Source: Mesorhizobium neociceri (GTDB taxonomy: Bacteria; Pseudomonadota; Alphaproteobacteria; Rhizobiales; Rhizobiaceae). From it: a DNA stretch of 64,000 bases. Positions 40,224 through 47,899 of the stretch are shown here, one piece after another; the stretch's first letter is position 1; every line of letters starts with the position of its first letter. The notes under the pieces are model-generated. The model saw only the letters and a program-made list of their open reading frames with translations. It made no database searches and had not been told where the DNA came from. The translations under genes were made by a program, and so were the position numbers. The stretch is from positions 146,391-210,390 of the forward strand of contig NZ_JACDTY010000011.1 in the NCBI RefSeq assembly GCF_013520985.1. Reading direction: 5' to 3'.

Positions 40224-41618
40224 ATGACCCCTCAAAGCGATCTACCCATCGCCGTCATCGGCGCCGGTCCGGTTGGGTTGGCGGCAGCCGTCCATCTGCT
40301 GGAGCAGGGCCTGCCAGTGAAGCTCTATGAGTCCGGCAGCGGCGTTGCGTCCAACCTGCGGGATTGGGGCCATGTCAGGGTGTTCACGCCCTGGCGCTAC
40401 TGCATCGACCAGGCAGGGAGAAAATTGCTCGAAGCCCATGACTGGCGCATGCCGGCGCCAGAGGCATTCCCCACCGCCGGCGAGCTTGTCGAGCACTACC
40501 TGGAACCACTTGCCAGGCTGCCGGAACTGGCGCCGGCAATCGAAACCGGCGCCCGCGTCGTTGGCATCTCGCGCTGGGGCGCCGACAAGGTGCTGAGCAA
40601 GGCACGCGGGACGCGGCCCTTCATGCTGGTGGTCGAAACGGCCAATGGCACAAGGCGAGACAGCGCCCGCGCCGTGATCGATGCATCCGGCACCTGGCAG
40701 ATGCCAAATCCGCTCGGCGCTGGCGGAATCGCGGCCGAGGGCGAGGGCGAGGCAGAGAATGCCGGCCGTATCGCCTATGGAATCCCCGATATTCTCGGCC
40801 GTGACCGCGCTCTTTATTCCGGCCGCACGACGCTGGTTGCCGGTTCGGGGCACTCGGCTGCCAATGCCTTGCTCGACCTCGCCAGACTGGCAGATGCCGA
40901 GCTCGGCACGGCGTTCATCTGGGTGACGCGGGGCACCGACCTCGTGCGCATCTATGGCGGCGGCGATGCCGATGCTTTGCCGGCGCGCGGCGAGCTTGGC
41001 GCCGATGTTCGCGAACTGGCGGAAAGCGGCCGCGTCTCACTGGTGACAGGATTTGCGACCGTCGCCATCCGCGCGCATGAAAATCGCCTGATCGTCGAAG
41101 GCGAGACCGCAGACGGCTTGCGCCAGGTCGGCCCTGTCGACCGCATCATCGCCGCAACCGGGCAGCGGCCCGACCTCTCGCTGACCAGGGAGCTTCGCCT
41201 CGATCTCGATCCGTGGCTTGAAGGCGTCAAGGCGCTGGGGCCGCTCATCGATCCCAACGAGCATTCCTGCGGTGATGTGCCGCCGCATGGCCACCGCGAG
41301 CTCAGCCATCCCGAGCCCGATTTCTATACGGTCGGCATCAAGAGCTATGGCAGGGCGCCGACCTTCCTGCTGCTGACGGGCTATGAGCAGGTCCGCTCCG
41401 TCGCCGCCGCTCTTGCCGGCGACATGGTTTCCGCCGATGCAGTGCAACTCGTGCTGCCGGAAACCGGCGTCTGTACGGTGCCGTCTTCTGCACTTGGCGC
41501 TGCGTCCAAAGGCTGTTGCGGCGGTCCGGCCGCAAAGGAGGCGGATGGCTGCTGCGTCGCCGATGTCGAAGCAAAAGCCGTCGGTAGGGGTGGGTGCGGT
41601 TGCGGCGTTGCCGCGTGA
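40224..41618 (+). CDS. FAD/NAD(P)-binding flavoprotein with Cys-rich tail (ArsO-like candidate)
   Basis: A 464-residue flavoprotein. The FAD-binding motif IAVIGAGPVGLAAAVHLLEQ is at residues 8-27, a second dinucleotide motif LVAGSGHSAANALLDL lies near 205, and an ATGQRPDLS motif near 313. The last 50 residues contain repeated Cys (GCCGG, GCC, GGCGCG), probably binding a soft metal or As(III). Flavin monooxygenases named ArsO occur in some ars clusters, and the position behind arsR supports an arsenic role, but the reaction is unknown. GGAAGGTATAG precedes the ATG. Confidence 0.75.
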   Translation: MTPQSDLPIAVIGAGPVGLAAAVHLLEQGLPVKLYESGSGVASNLRDWGHVRVFTPWRYCIDQAGRKLLEAHDWRMPAPEAFPTAGELVEHYLEPLARLPELAPAIETGARVVGISRWGADKVLSKARGTRPFMLVVETANGTRRDSARAVIDASGTWQMPNPLGAGGIAAEGEGEAENAGRIAYGIPDILGRDRALYSGRTTLVAGSGHSAANALLDLARLADAELGTAFIWVTRGTDLVRIYGGGDADALPARGELGADVRELAESGRVSLVTGFATVAIRAHENRLIVEGETADGLRQVGPVDRIIAATGQRPDLSLTRELRLDLDPWLEGVKALGPLIDPNEHSCGDVPPHGHRELSHPEPDFYTVGIKSYGRAPTFLLLTGYEQVRSVAAALAGDMVSADAVQLVLPETGVCTVPSSALGAASKGCCGGPAAKEADGCCVADVEAKAVGRGGCGCGVAA

Positions 41619-41728
41619 GCTCGCTGCCCGAAGCCGTGCTGCCTCTCCTCGACAATCCTGTTCGGGACTTCGTGAAAGAAGACGGCGAGAAGGTCGCCTA
41701 CCGGCCTAAAGCGACAGATGCTTCATGA
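41615..41728 (+). pseudogene. C-terminal fragment of a glutaredoxin-type arsC
   Basis: This frame encodes LPEAVLPLLDNPVRDFVKED followed by GEKVAYRP, which aligns with the C-terminus of the ArsC at 38306 (SEAVLDILPNPDIGPFTKED). No upstream part of the enzyme exists; it begins at the very end of the flavoprotein gene. It is a truncated third arsC, left by deletion or recombination, and its end overlaps the GNAT gene on the other strand. Confidence 0.75.
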
Positions 41729-42224
41729 AATAGATAGAGACTTTCGGCTGGCCATGCGGGTCGACAAAGTGATGCGGGACAGAGCCGACCTCATGCCAGT
41801 TGAGCCGCCTGTAGAGTCGCTCGCTTGCCCCGCCCTCGACCGTATCGAGGAGGAGCAAGGACCGTTTTCTAGCCATGGCCTCACGCTCGACAGCCTGCAT
41901 GAGAGCGAGACCGATGCCTTGCCGCTGGAAGTCGCGATGAACGAGGAGTTTGTAGACTTCGGCCCGGTGTGGTGCGTTCGGCTCCGGCGAGAGATAGAGT
42001 TGGACCGTGCCGACGACACGGCCGTCGATATCAGCGCAGATGAGGAGCCGTTCGCCTTCCCTCACCGAACGGAAAACATCCTCCCAATGTGTCAGCGCCT
42101 GAGGCTCATCAAAAGGGAGCACGAAGCCAATGAGCGCGCCGTCTTCGACGCTCTGGGTCAGCATCTCGGCCAGGGCCCGCACATGAAGCCTTGCCTCATT
42201 CTCATCAAACACGGCGATGCGCAT
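41706..42224 (-). CDS. GNAT-family acetyltransferase
   Basis: A 172-residue protein with the acetyl-CoA-binding signature VYKLLVHRDFQRQGIGLALM (Q/RxxGxG/A) and a GNAT beta-alpha pattern. The closest general type is that of small-molecule N-acetyltransferases. GNAT proteins (ArsN) occur in some ars clusters, but nothing in this sequence proves that link. It is encoded against the surrounding ars genes, tail to tail with the flavoprotein and arsC remnant, and head to head with the MFS gene. Confidence 0.82.
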   Translation of the reverse strand: MRIAVFDENEARLHVRALAEMLTQSVEDGALIGFVLPFDEPQALTHWEDVFRSVREGERLLICADIDGRVVGTVQLYLSPEPNAPHRAEVYKLLVHRDFQRQGIGLALMQAVEREAMARKRSLLLLDTVEGGASERLYRRLNWHEVGSVPHHFVDPHGQPKVSIYFMKHLSL

Positions 42225-42323
42225 CAGGTCTTTCCTTTTGAGGGGTCAGAAGTAACCGGCTTTGACGGGCGCGTGAAGTCACCGACGATGGCCGCTCCAC
42301 TCACTTTTCGGGAGCATACCTGA

Positions 42324-43526
42324 GTGGAACCGCCTGTGATCCCACGTCGACGTGTTATCGTTTCGGCGCTCGGCCTCACGCAAATCATGGCGTGGGGCTC
42401 TTCCTACTATCTGCCCGCGGTCATTGCGCCTGCGGTGTCGGCTCAGACCGGCTGGCCATTTCCCTGGGTGATCGGCAGCCTGTCGCTCGGGCTTCTGGTC
42501 GCGGGCCTGATATCGCCGCATGTCGGTGCCGCGATCGAGCGCCACGGTGGCCGCATGACGCTCGCCTTCAGCGCCGTTTGCCTCGGCATTGGCCAGGCGG
42601 TGGTGGCCGCGTCGCCGACCCTTTCCGTCTTCGTCGCCGGCTGGCTGATCATGGGCTTCGGCATGGGCGCCGGCCTTTATGATGCCGCCTTCAGCACGCT
42701 CGGGAGACTGTATGGGCGCAGCGCCCGCTCGACCATCACCAGCCTCACGCTGTTCGGCGGTTTCGCCAGCACGGTGTGCTGGCCGATTTCGGCGTTTCTG
42801 CTCGACGCGTTCGGCTGGCGTGGCGTGTGCCTGGTCTACGCGGCAATCCAGCTCCTTGTGGCATTGCCCGTCTATCTGCTTGTCCTGCCGCGCGGCGTTC
42901 CCGCCGAAGCGTCTGCCCAGACGGCTGCCGCACCGGAAACCGGTCTGGCGCCGCGCAGCCTGCCCCTGATGGCCACGCTGGCGGCAAGCATCACGCTGTC
43001 GGCCGTCATATCGTCGACCCTTTCGGTGCATCTGCTGACCGTGCTGCAATCCACCGGCCTGGCGCTCGGCGCGGCGGTCGGCCTCGGCGCGCTGGTCGGC
43101 CCTTCCCAGGTCGGCGCCCGCGCCATCGAGATGGCCATCGCCCGCTATCACCATCCGATCTGGACCAAACTCGCCTCGGTGACGTTTGTCGTCATAGGTG
43201 TGACGACGCTCTGGACCGGCCTGCCGGTTCTGCCGGTCGCCCTGATTTTCTACGGCGCCGGCATCGGCCTGGAATCGATCGCGCGCGGCACGCTGCCGCT
43301 CGCCCTGTTTGGCGCCACCGGCTATGCGAAGCTGATGGGCCGGCTCGCCATGCCGAGCCTAATCGCCCAAGCCGCGGCGCCGTCCGCCGGCGCGCTGCTC
43401 CTGCAACATACCGGCGAGCGCGGATTGCTGACCGTACTGCTCGGGCTCGCCCTGACAAACGTCGCGCTGGTCGCGGCGCTGTTTGCCCTTCAGCGCGGGG
43501 CTTTGCGACGCATCCGCATCAGCTAG
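42324..43526 (+). CDS. MFS transporter (possible arsenite/antimonite exporter)
   Basis: A 400-residue transporter with twelve hydrophobic segments. It begins RRRVIVSALGLTQIMAWGSS and shows the MFS loop signature between segments 2 and 3 (GAAIERHGGRMTL). The family includes ArsK of Agrobacterium, which exports trivalent arsenicals and antimonite; location in the ars cluster makes such a role plausible but unproven. The start is GTG at 42324, with another GTG at 42336. Confidence 0.82.
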   Translation: MEPPVIPRRRVIVSALGLTQIMAWGSSYYLPAVIAPAVSAQTGWPFPWVIGSLSLGLLVAGLISPHVGAAIERHGGRMTLAFSAVCLGIGQAVVAASPTLSVFVAGWLIMGFGMGAGLYDAAFSTLGRLYGRSARSTITSLTLFGGFASTVCWPISAFLLDAFGWRGVCLVYAAIQLLVALPVYLLVLPRGVPAEASAQTAAAPETGLAPRSLPLMATLAASITLSAVISSTLSVHLLTVLQSTGLALGAAVGLGALVGPSQVGARAIEMAIARYHHPIWTKLASVTFVVIGVTTLWTGLPVLPVALIFYGAGIGLESIARGTLPLALFGATGYAKLMGRLAMPSLIAQAAAPSAGALLLQHTGERGLLTVLLGLALTNVALVAALFALQRGALRRIRIS

Positions 43527-43610
43527 CGGCCGTTGGTGTGTCGGCTCCGCTTGGGCCATTCTGGTCTGCGGTCCAGCGCATTGAACAGAGCCGAGGCTGA
43601 TACTCCGTCG

Positions 43611-44093
43611 CTATGCTGGCTCGTGCCGCCGCATTGCGCCCCATTCGTGCCAGATCAGCACCATGACGACCGCATCGAAGACGGTCAGTGCGAGCAGGCC
43701 CGGTGAGTGGGTGTAGGAATAGCGGTAGACTTGGTAGACCATGAATGCGCCTAGCGCGACGAGGGAGGCCGGATACGCCCACAGCTTGCCTCGCAAAAGG
43801 CCTATAACCAAGAGCAGCTTTATCAGGCCGTGGCTGAGCAGGTAGAAGGCGTAGAACTCCTTGCTGGCGATCGAAAAATGGCTTGCCATCTGCGACAGAT
43901 AGCCAGCTATGAAATCGTTCGGATCTTCGGTCAACTCCTCTTGGGTGAAAGCATTGACCCACGAGGCAATGGTGTCCGTGGTGACGAGATAAAGCAGGAC
44001 ACCGCCAACGCATTCGATCAGGGCGTGCGCACCCTTCAGCCAGACGCTGACTTCAAAAATCTGATGGATGCGGCGTTCGTCGACTGCCTTCAC
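43611..44093 (-). CDS. DUF2127 membrane protein
   Basis: A 160-residue inner-membrane protein with four hydrophobic segments. The pattern RRIHQIFEVSVWLKGAHALI, FYAFYLLSHGLIKLLLVIGL and LWAYPASLVALGAFMVYQVY matches DUF2127, a family of unknown function. It diverges from the PAP2 phosphatase gene by 39 bases, and the two may share a promoter region. Confidence 0.85.
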   Translation of the reverse strand: MKAVDERRIHQIFEVSVWLKGAHALIECVGGVLLYLVTTDTIASWVNAFTQEELTEDPNDFIAGYLSQMASHFSIASKEFYAFYLLSHGLIKLLLVIGLLRGKLWAYPASLVALGAFMVYQVYRYSYTHSPGLLALTVFDAVVMVLIWHEWGAMRRHEPA

Positions 44094-44132
44094 AATTCAC
44101 CTCGCGATCGACAACAACGGAAGCAACAAAGA

Positions 44133-44675
44133 ATGGATGCAACTCTCACCCACTGGATCAACGCCGCAGCCGGGCTTCACCCGGTTCTGGATAAAGCAAT
44201 GACTGGCGCCTCACAAATCGGCGTTCCGCTCATGGTGTTGGCTGTGGTTGTGCAATGGTGGGCGAAGGCCGACCGTTACCATCTTCGTCACGCGGCCCTG
44301 TCGGCCGGTCTGGCGTTCTTGCTCGGACTGGCGATCAACCAACTCGTCCTTCTGTTCGTGCACAGGATCCGGCCCTACGATGCCGGCGTGACGCATCTGT
44401 TGATCGCGCCCAGCGCCGACTGGTCGTTCCCGTCCGATCACGCGACGGCATCTGTTGCGATCGTTGCGGCCTTTGCGATGCAAGCTCTGCCGCGCCGGAC
44501 GCTGGCATTCATGATCATGGCATTCCTGATTTGCTGGTCGAGAATTTACATCGGCACCCACTACGTGACCGACGTAATCGGCGGCACCACTACCGGGGTC
44601 TTGGGGGCCGCTGTGGTGCGATTGGCTTACCGCGAGAACTCCAGGCTGGACAATCTGGTGACCAAAATTCTTTGA
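44133..44675 (+). CDS. PAP2-family membrane phosphatase
   Basis: A 180-residue membrane protein. The tripartite PAP2 motif is present: HRIRPYDAGV, WSFPSDHATASVA and SRIYIGTHYVTDVIGG, with catalytic His in the last two. Likely substrates are undecaprenyl pyrophosphate or other lipid phosphates at the outer face of the inner membrane; BcrC-like proteins of this size confer bacitracin tolerance. The start at 44133 gives MDATLTHWINAAAG. Confidence 0.9.
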   Translation: MDATLTHWINAAAGLHPVLDKAMTGASQIGVPLMVLAVVVQWWAKADRYHLRHAALSAGLAFLLGLAINQLVLLFVHRIRPYDAGVTHLLIAPSADWSFPSDHATASVAIVAAFAMQALPRRTLAFMIMAFLICWSRIYIGTHYVTDVIGGTTTGVLGAAVVRLAYRENSRLDNLVTKIL

Positions 44676-44724
44676 AGCTGACGGCCGGCTCGCCAAGCGC
44701 GCCAATCAGCGTTGAAAAGGTGTT

Positions 44725-44826
44725 TCAGGTCAGTATCAGGCCGGCCAACAAGACCGCAAAGATCACCGACGCCGGAACGGCAAGAAGCCACCGAGCTTCC
44801 GATACGCTGTTGTGTGGGTCATCCAT
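44725..44826 (-). CDS. 33-residue single-span membrane peptide
   Basis: A short frame encodes MDDPHNSVSEARWLLAVPAS followed by VIFAVLLAGLILT, a polar N-terminus and one membrane segment. GGGAAC stands 7 bases before the ATG. Codon choice fits a coding sequence. It lies alone between the PAP2 gene and a repeat. Such peptides often modulate a membrane partner; none is identified. Confidence 0.55.
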   Translation of the reverse strand: MDDPHNSVSEARWLLAVPASVIFAVLLAGLILT

Positions 44827-44838
44827 TGTCTTGTTCCC

Positions 44839-44942
44839 TAGAGCGTTTCACCGTTTCACGGAAACGGCGAACCGCTCTATCTCTTTGTTTTCACGCAATT
44901 CCGGACGGAAAACCGCACGCACTTTTCCTGGAATTGCTCTAG
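44839..44942. repeat. AGAGCGTTTCACCG/AATTGCTCTAG intergenic repeat (family C)
   Basis: An approximately 104-base mosaic: a hairpin (AGAGCG-TTTC to CGCTCT) joined to TTTTCACGCAATTCCGGACG and CACTTTTCCTGGAATTGCTC, whose ends pair. The right half recurs at 61848-61931, and a fragment (TTTCCGGAATCGCTCTAG) near 57626. Typical of rhizobial intergenic mosaic elements. Confidence 0.8.
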
Positions 44943-44992
44943 TGAAAGCTGGCTCCAGCGCTCCTCCCGCGCTGGAGCCGCAGCCGATCGGC

Positions 44993-45223
44993 TCAACCGC
45001 CGTTGGCGGGAGCCGGGGCTGGAGCCGCCGGCTTTGGCGTTGAGGCAGGCGCCTCAATCTTGGGCACGTCGACTTTCACGTCGATGTCTTTTCCGTCGCC
45101 GCCATTGAGATTGATGACGCCGGTGACGAAAAGCAGGGCAAGGATTGCGACGATCGCAACAACAATCGCTATTGCCGTTCCTGCGCCCCCTCCTGCATTC
45201 ACAACAGTTGGTCCGTCAGCCAT
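44993..45223 (-). CDS. Small single-span membrane protein with Pro/Ala tail
   Basis: A 76-residue protein: a short Gly-rich N-terminus, one membrane helix (TAIAIVVAIVAILALLFVTG), then an acidic Lys/Val segment (KDIDVKVDVPKIEAP) and a Pro/Ala-rich end. A GAGGAAG site precedes the ATG. The family is conserved-hypothetical in style; no function is known. Confidence 0.7.
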   Translation of the reverse strand: MADGPTVVNAGGGAGTAIAIVVAIVAILALLFVTGVINLNGGDGKDIDVKVDVPKIEAPASTPKPAAPAPAPANGG

Positions 45224-45488
45224 TTCTTCCTCCCTGAGGTCTCTGGGAAGGCAACGGCAGCTGTAAGCCTTTGTTCCTGCTCAGGGGCTTCAGTCGTATT
45301 GGCGTAGGACTTCGGTCTGACGATCAGTGGCCGACGTTGCGATGGTTCTGCTCCGTTGGTTCTTCGTCGGCAGCGGATGCTCGCCCGAAGACGACGAATG
45401 CCAAGCTGAAGGCGGACAACCTCCCCTCCTGGTCAGGCATTCAACAAACCGCTTCAAACCCGGCGGCCGTGGCGTTACGCTCGCAGCC

Positions 45489-47156
45489 ATGGCCCCATCC
45501 ACCCAGCCGATCGCCGTCACCCGCCGCGACCAGATGTTTCCCATCCTGGGCGACGCCGATATCGAGCGCATGCGCCGGTTCGGCGAGGCCACTTCCTATG
45601 AAGCGGGCGAGCACATCGTCACCGCCGGCGCTGTGGCGCCGGGGCTGATCGTCATCCTGTCGGGCACGGTCGACATCACCCAGGATGTTGGGCTCGGCCG
45701 GCGCGAGACCATCGTCACCCACGGTCCGGGCAACTTCATCGGCGAACTGGCGCAGCTTTCCAGCCGGCCGTCGCTGGTCAATGCCGAGGCGATCGAGCCG
45801 GTCGAGGCTTTCGTCATTCCCTCGCAGCGGCTGCGCGACCTGATGGTGCAGGAGGCAAGCCTTGGCGAGCGGGTCATGCGGGCGCTGATCCTGCGCCGCG
45901 TCGGTCTCCTGGAAAGCGGCAGCAGCGGGCCGGTCGTCATCGGTCCCGCCGGCAATGGCGACACGCTGCGGCTGCAGGGGTTTCTCCGCCGCAGCGGCCA
46001 GCCGCACCGGGCGCTCGATTCCGACAGCGATCCGTGCGCGAAAACCCTGATCGAGCATTTTCATGTCGACCCGCACCATCTGCCGATCGTGCTGTGTCCC
46101 AACGGCAAACTGATGCACAATCCCGGCGAGACCGAACTCGCCCGCTGCATCGGCCTGCTGCGGCCGATCGACCCAGACATAGTCTATGACGTCGCCATTG
46201 TCGGCGCCGGGCCGGCGGGGCTGGCGGCGGCGGTCTACGCGGCGTCGGAAGGGCTTTCGACCATCGTGCTCGACTGCCGCGCCTTCGGCGGCCAGGCCGG
46301 CGCTTCCGCGCGCATCGAGAACTATCTCGGTTTCCCCACAGGCATCACCGGCATGGCGCTGATGGCGCGCGCCTACAACCAGGCGCAGAAATTCGGCGTC
46401 GAAATGGTGATCCCCGACGAGGCGAAGCTGCTCGGCGCGGCGAGCGAGGGCTACACGCTTGCCGTCGGGGACGGCGAGAGCGTCAACGCGCGCACGGTGG
46501 TGATCGCCAGCGGGGCGCGCTATCGCCGCCTCGACATCGCCAATCTGGCCGAGTTCGAGGGAACGTCGGTGCATTACTGGGCCTCGCCGATCGAGGCGCG
46601 GCTGTGCGCCGGACAGGAGGTGGCGCTGGTCGGCGCCGGCAATTCGGCGGGGCAGGCGGCGGTCTATCTCGCCAGCCAGGTGCGCAAGGTGACGATGCTG
46701 GCGCGCCGCGGCGGCCTCAGGGAAACCATGTCGCGCTATCTGGTCGAGCGCATCGAGGCGCAGCCCAACATCGAGGTGCTGGCGGAGACCGAGATCGAGG
46801 CGCTGGAAGGCGAAGGCGGCAATCTTGCCCGATTGCGCTGGCGCAACCGCGACGGCGTCGAGACGCGGCCGATCCAGCATCTCTTCCTGTTCATCGGCGC
46901 CGACCCCAACACTGACTGGCTGGCTGAGTGCAATGTCGCGCTCGACGCCAAGGGGTTCGTGCGCACCGGCGCCGACGTCGCAGCGGGGCTGATGGAAACC
47001 AGCCGCAGCGGCGTGTTCGCGATCGGCGATGTGCGCTCCGGCTCGGTCAAACGGGTCGCCGCTGCCGTCGGCGAGGGCGCCCAGGTGGTGGCGGCCTTGC
47101 ACGCCTATCTCGCGCGACCCAACGCAGCAGGGCCCGAATTGGCCAGGAGAGCATGA
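45489..47156 (+). CDS. cNMP-binding / thioredoxin-reductase-like flavoprotein
   Basis: A 555-residue three-part protein. Residues about 15-135 form a cyclic-nucleotide-binding-like domain (GEHIVTAGAVAPGLIVILSG, GELAQLSSRPSLVNAEAI). About 155-230 is a small glutaredoxin/thioredoxin-like segment. From about 235 comes a thioredoxin reductase-type flavoprotein (YDVAIVGAGPAGLAAAVYAA, GGQAGASARIENYLGFPTGI). The redox CxxC expected after VHY is absent (WASPIEARLC instead), so it is not a classic thioredoxin reductase. The start at 45489 gives MAPSTQPIAVTRRDQMFP. It overlaps the UBP-zinc-finger gene (ATGA). Confidence 0.88.
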   Translation: MAPSTQPIAVTRRDQMFPILGDADIERMRRFGEATSYEAGEHIVTAGAVAPGLIVILSGTVDITQDVGLGRRETIVTHGPGNFIGELAQLSSRPSLVNAEAIEPVEAFVIPSQRLRDLMVQEASLGERVMRALILRRVGLLESGSSGPVVIGPAGNGDTLRLQGFLRRSGQPHRALDSDSDPCAKTLIEHFHVDPHHLPIVLCPNGKLMHNPGETELARCIGLLRPIDPDIVYDVAIVGAGPAGLAAAVYAASEGLSTIVLDCRAFGGQAGASARIENYLGFPTGITGMALMARAYNQAQKFGVEMVIPDEAKLLGAASEGYTLAVGDGESVNARTVVIASGARYRRLDIANLAEFEGTSVHYWASPIEARLCAGQEVALVGAGNSAGQAAVYLASQVRKVTMLARRGGLRETMSRYLVERIEAQPNIEVLAETEIEALEGEGGNLARLRWRNRDGVETRPIQHLFLFIGADPNTDWLAECNVALDAKGFVRTGADVAAGLMETSRSGVFAIGDVRSGSVKRVAAAVGEGAQVVAALHAYLARPNAAGPELARRA

Positions 47157-47461
47157 TGGATGAATGCAAACACACGCGCGACATCAAGACGGTGACGCCG
47201 AGCGCGCTGGGCTGCGAGGAATGCCTGAAGAGCGGCTCGATGTGGGTGCATCTCAGGCTCTGCCGCACCTGCGGCCATGTCGGCTGCTGCAACGACTCGC
47301 CCAACCGCCACGCCACCAAGCATTTTCACGCCACCAAGCACCCGATCATCGAAGGCTACGACCCGCCGGAAGGCTGGGCCTGGTGCTTTGTCGACGAGGT
47401 GTTCATCGACATCGACGGCGACGTGACGCCGCAGAACGGCCCGATCCCGAAGTTTTTCTGA
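47153..47461 (+). CDS. UBP-type zinc-finger protein
   Basis: A 102-residue protein with Cys and His spaced as in UBP zinc fingers: LGCEECLKSGSMWVHLRLCR, TCGHVGCCNDSPNRHATKHF and H residues in TKHPI. In eukaryotes this fold binds ubiquitin C-termini; bacteria lack ubiquitin, so the target differs. It is translationally coupled to the cNMP/TrxR-like flavoprotein, and such pairs recur in bacteria, suggesting a joint redox function. The start is ATG at 47153 after AGGAGAGC. Confidence 0.88.
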   Translation: MMDECKHTRDIKTVTPSALGCEECLKSGSMWVHLRLCRTCGHVGCCNDSPNRHATKHFHATKHPIIEGYDPPEGWAWCFVDEVFIDIDGDVTPQNGPIPKFF

Positions 47462-47491
47462 GGCGGCGCCAGCTGTCAGCCGGCTGCTTCG

Positions 47492-47683
47492 CTACTTCAC
47501 CGAGCCGGTGACGGTGCGGTCGACGACATCGGGGTTGCGCTCATTGCCGGCAAGTGCGGCAATGATCAGAAGGCTGGCGACGACCGGGACGAACAGGATG
47601 GCCACGCGGGCCTGCACATAAAAAATGGCGCGCCATTCGCTGCGCTTTTCCGGGCTGTTGTCCATCACACTCACTCTCGCCAT
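47492..47683 (-). CDS. Small membrane protein
   Basis: A 63-residue protein with a short charged N-terminus (MARVSVMDNSPEKRSEWRAI) and one membrane span (VAILFVPVVASLLIIAALAG), ending in DRTVTGSVK. GGGGAGGC sits before the ATG at 47683. It lies tail to tail with the zinc-finger gene; the repeat block B begins just upstream. Function unknown. Confidence 0.6.
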   Translation of the reverse strand: MARVSVMDNSPEKRSEWRAIFYVQARVAILFVPVVASLLIIAALAGNERNPDVVDRTVTGSVK

Positions 47684-47688
47684 GCCTC

Positions 47689-47846
47689 CCCGGGCGGGAC
47701 ATAGCGGCGAAGGGTTAAGCAAAGGCTTCCGATTGTGTTAACGGGCGGATCGAGCGTCTGTTCAGCCGGCTTGCATGCCCTGGGGGCTACGCTTCGCCTG
47801 AGCGACAGATACACGGGGTTCAGTGGATCCTCAACTTCGTCGGCTT
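47689..47846. repeat. Decayed duplicate flanking the mercury locus (left, order B-A)
   Basis: Block B (47689-47746) matches 51896-51953 over 58 bases with six differences. Block A (47748-47846) is a shortened, frame-damaged copy of the VOC-gene end at 51756-51891 (GATCGAGCGTCTGTTCAGCC, ATGCCCTGGGG, TTCAGTGGATCCT). The order is B-A here and A-B on the right side, so the mercury genes sit between two A copies. Confidence 0.82.
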
Positions 47847-47899
47847 ACAGGCCATTGCGTGGTTGCTGGGTGACCGGTATGCGCCGGCTCGATGGAACC

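Noticed and set aside
45441..47102. Minus-strand open frame of 553 codons
   Set aside because: Antisense to the cNMP/TrxR-like flavoprotein; no motif and no ribosome-binding site.
45489..47156. Calling the flavoprotein a thioredoxin reductase
   Set aside because: The redox-active CxxC is absent at the expected place, and the protein has extra N-terminal domains.
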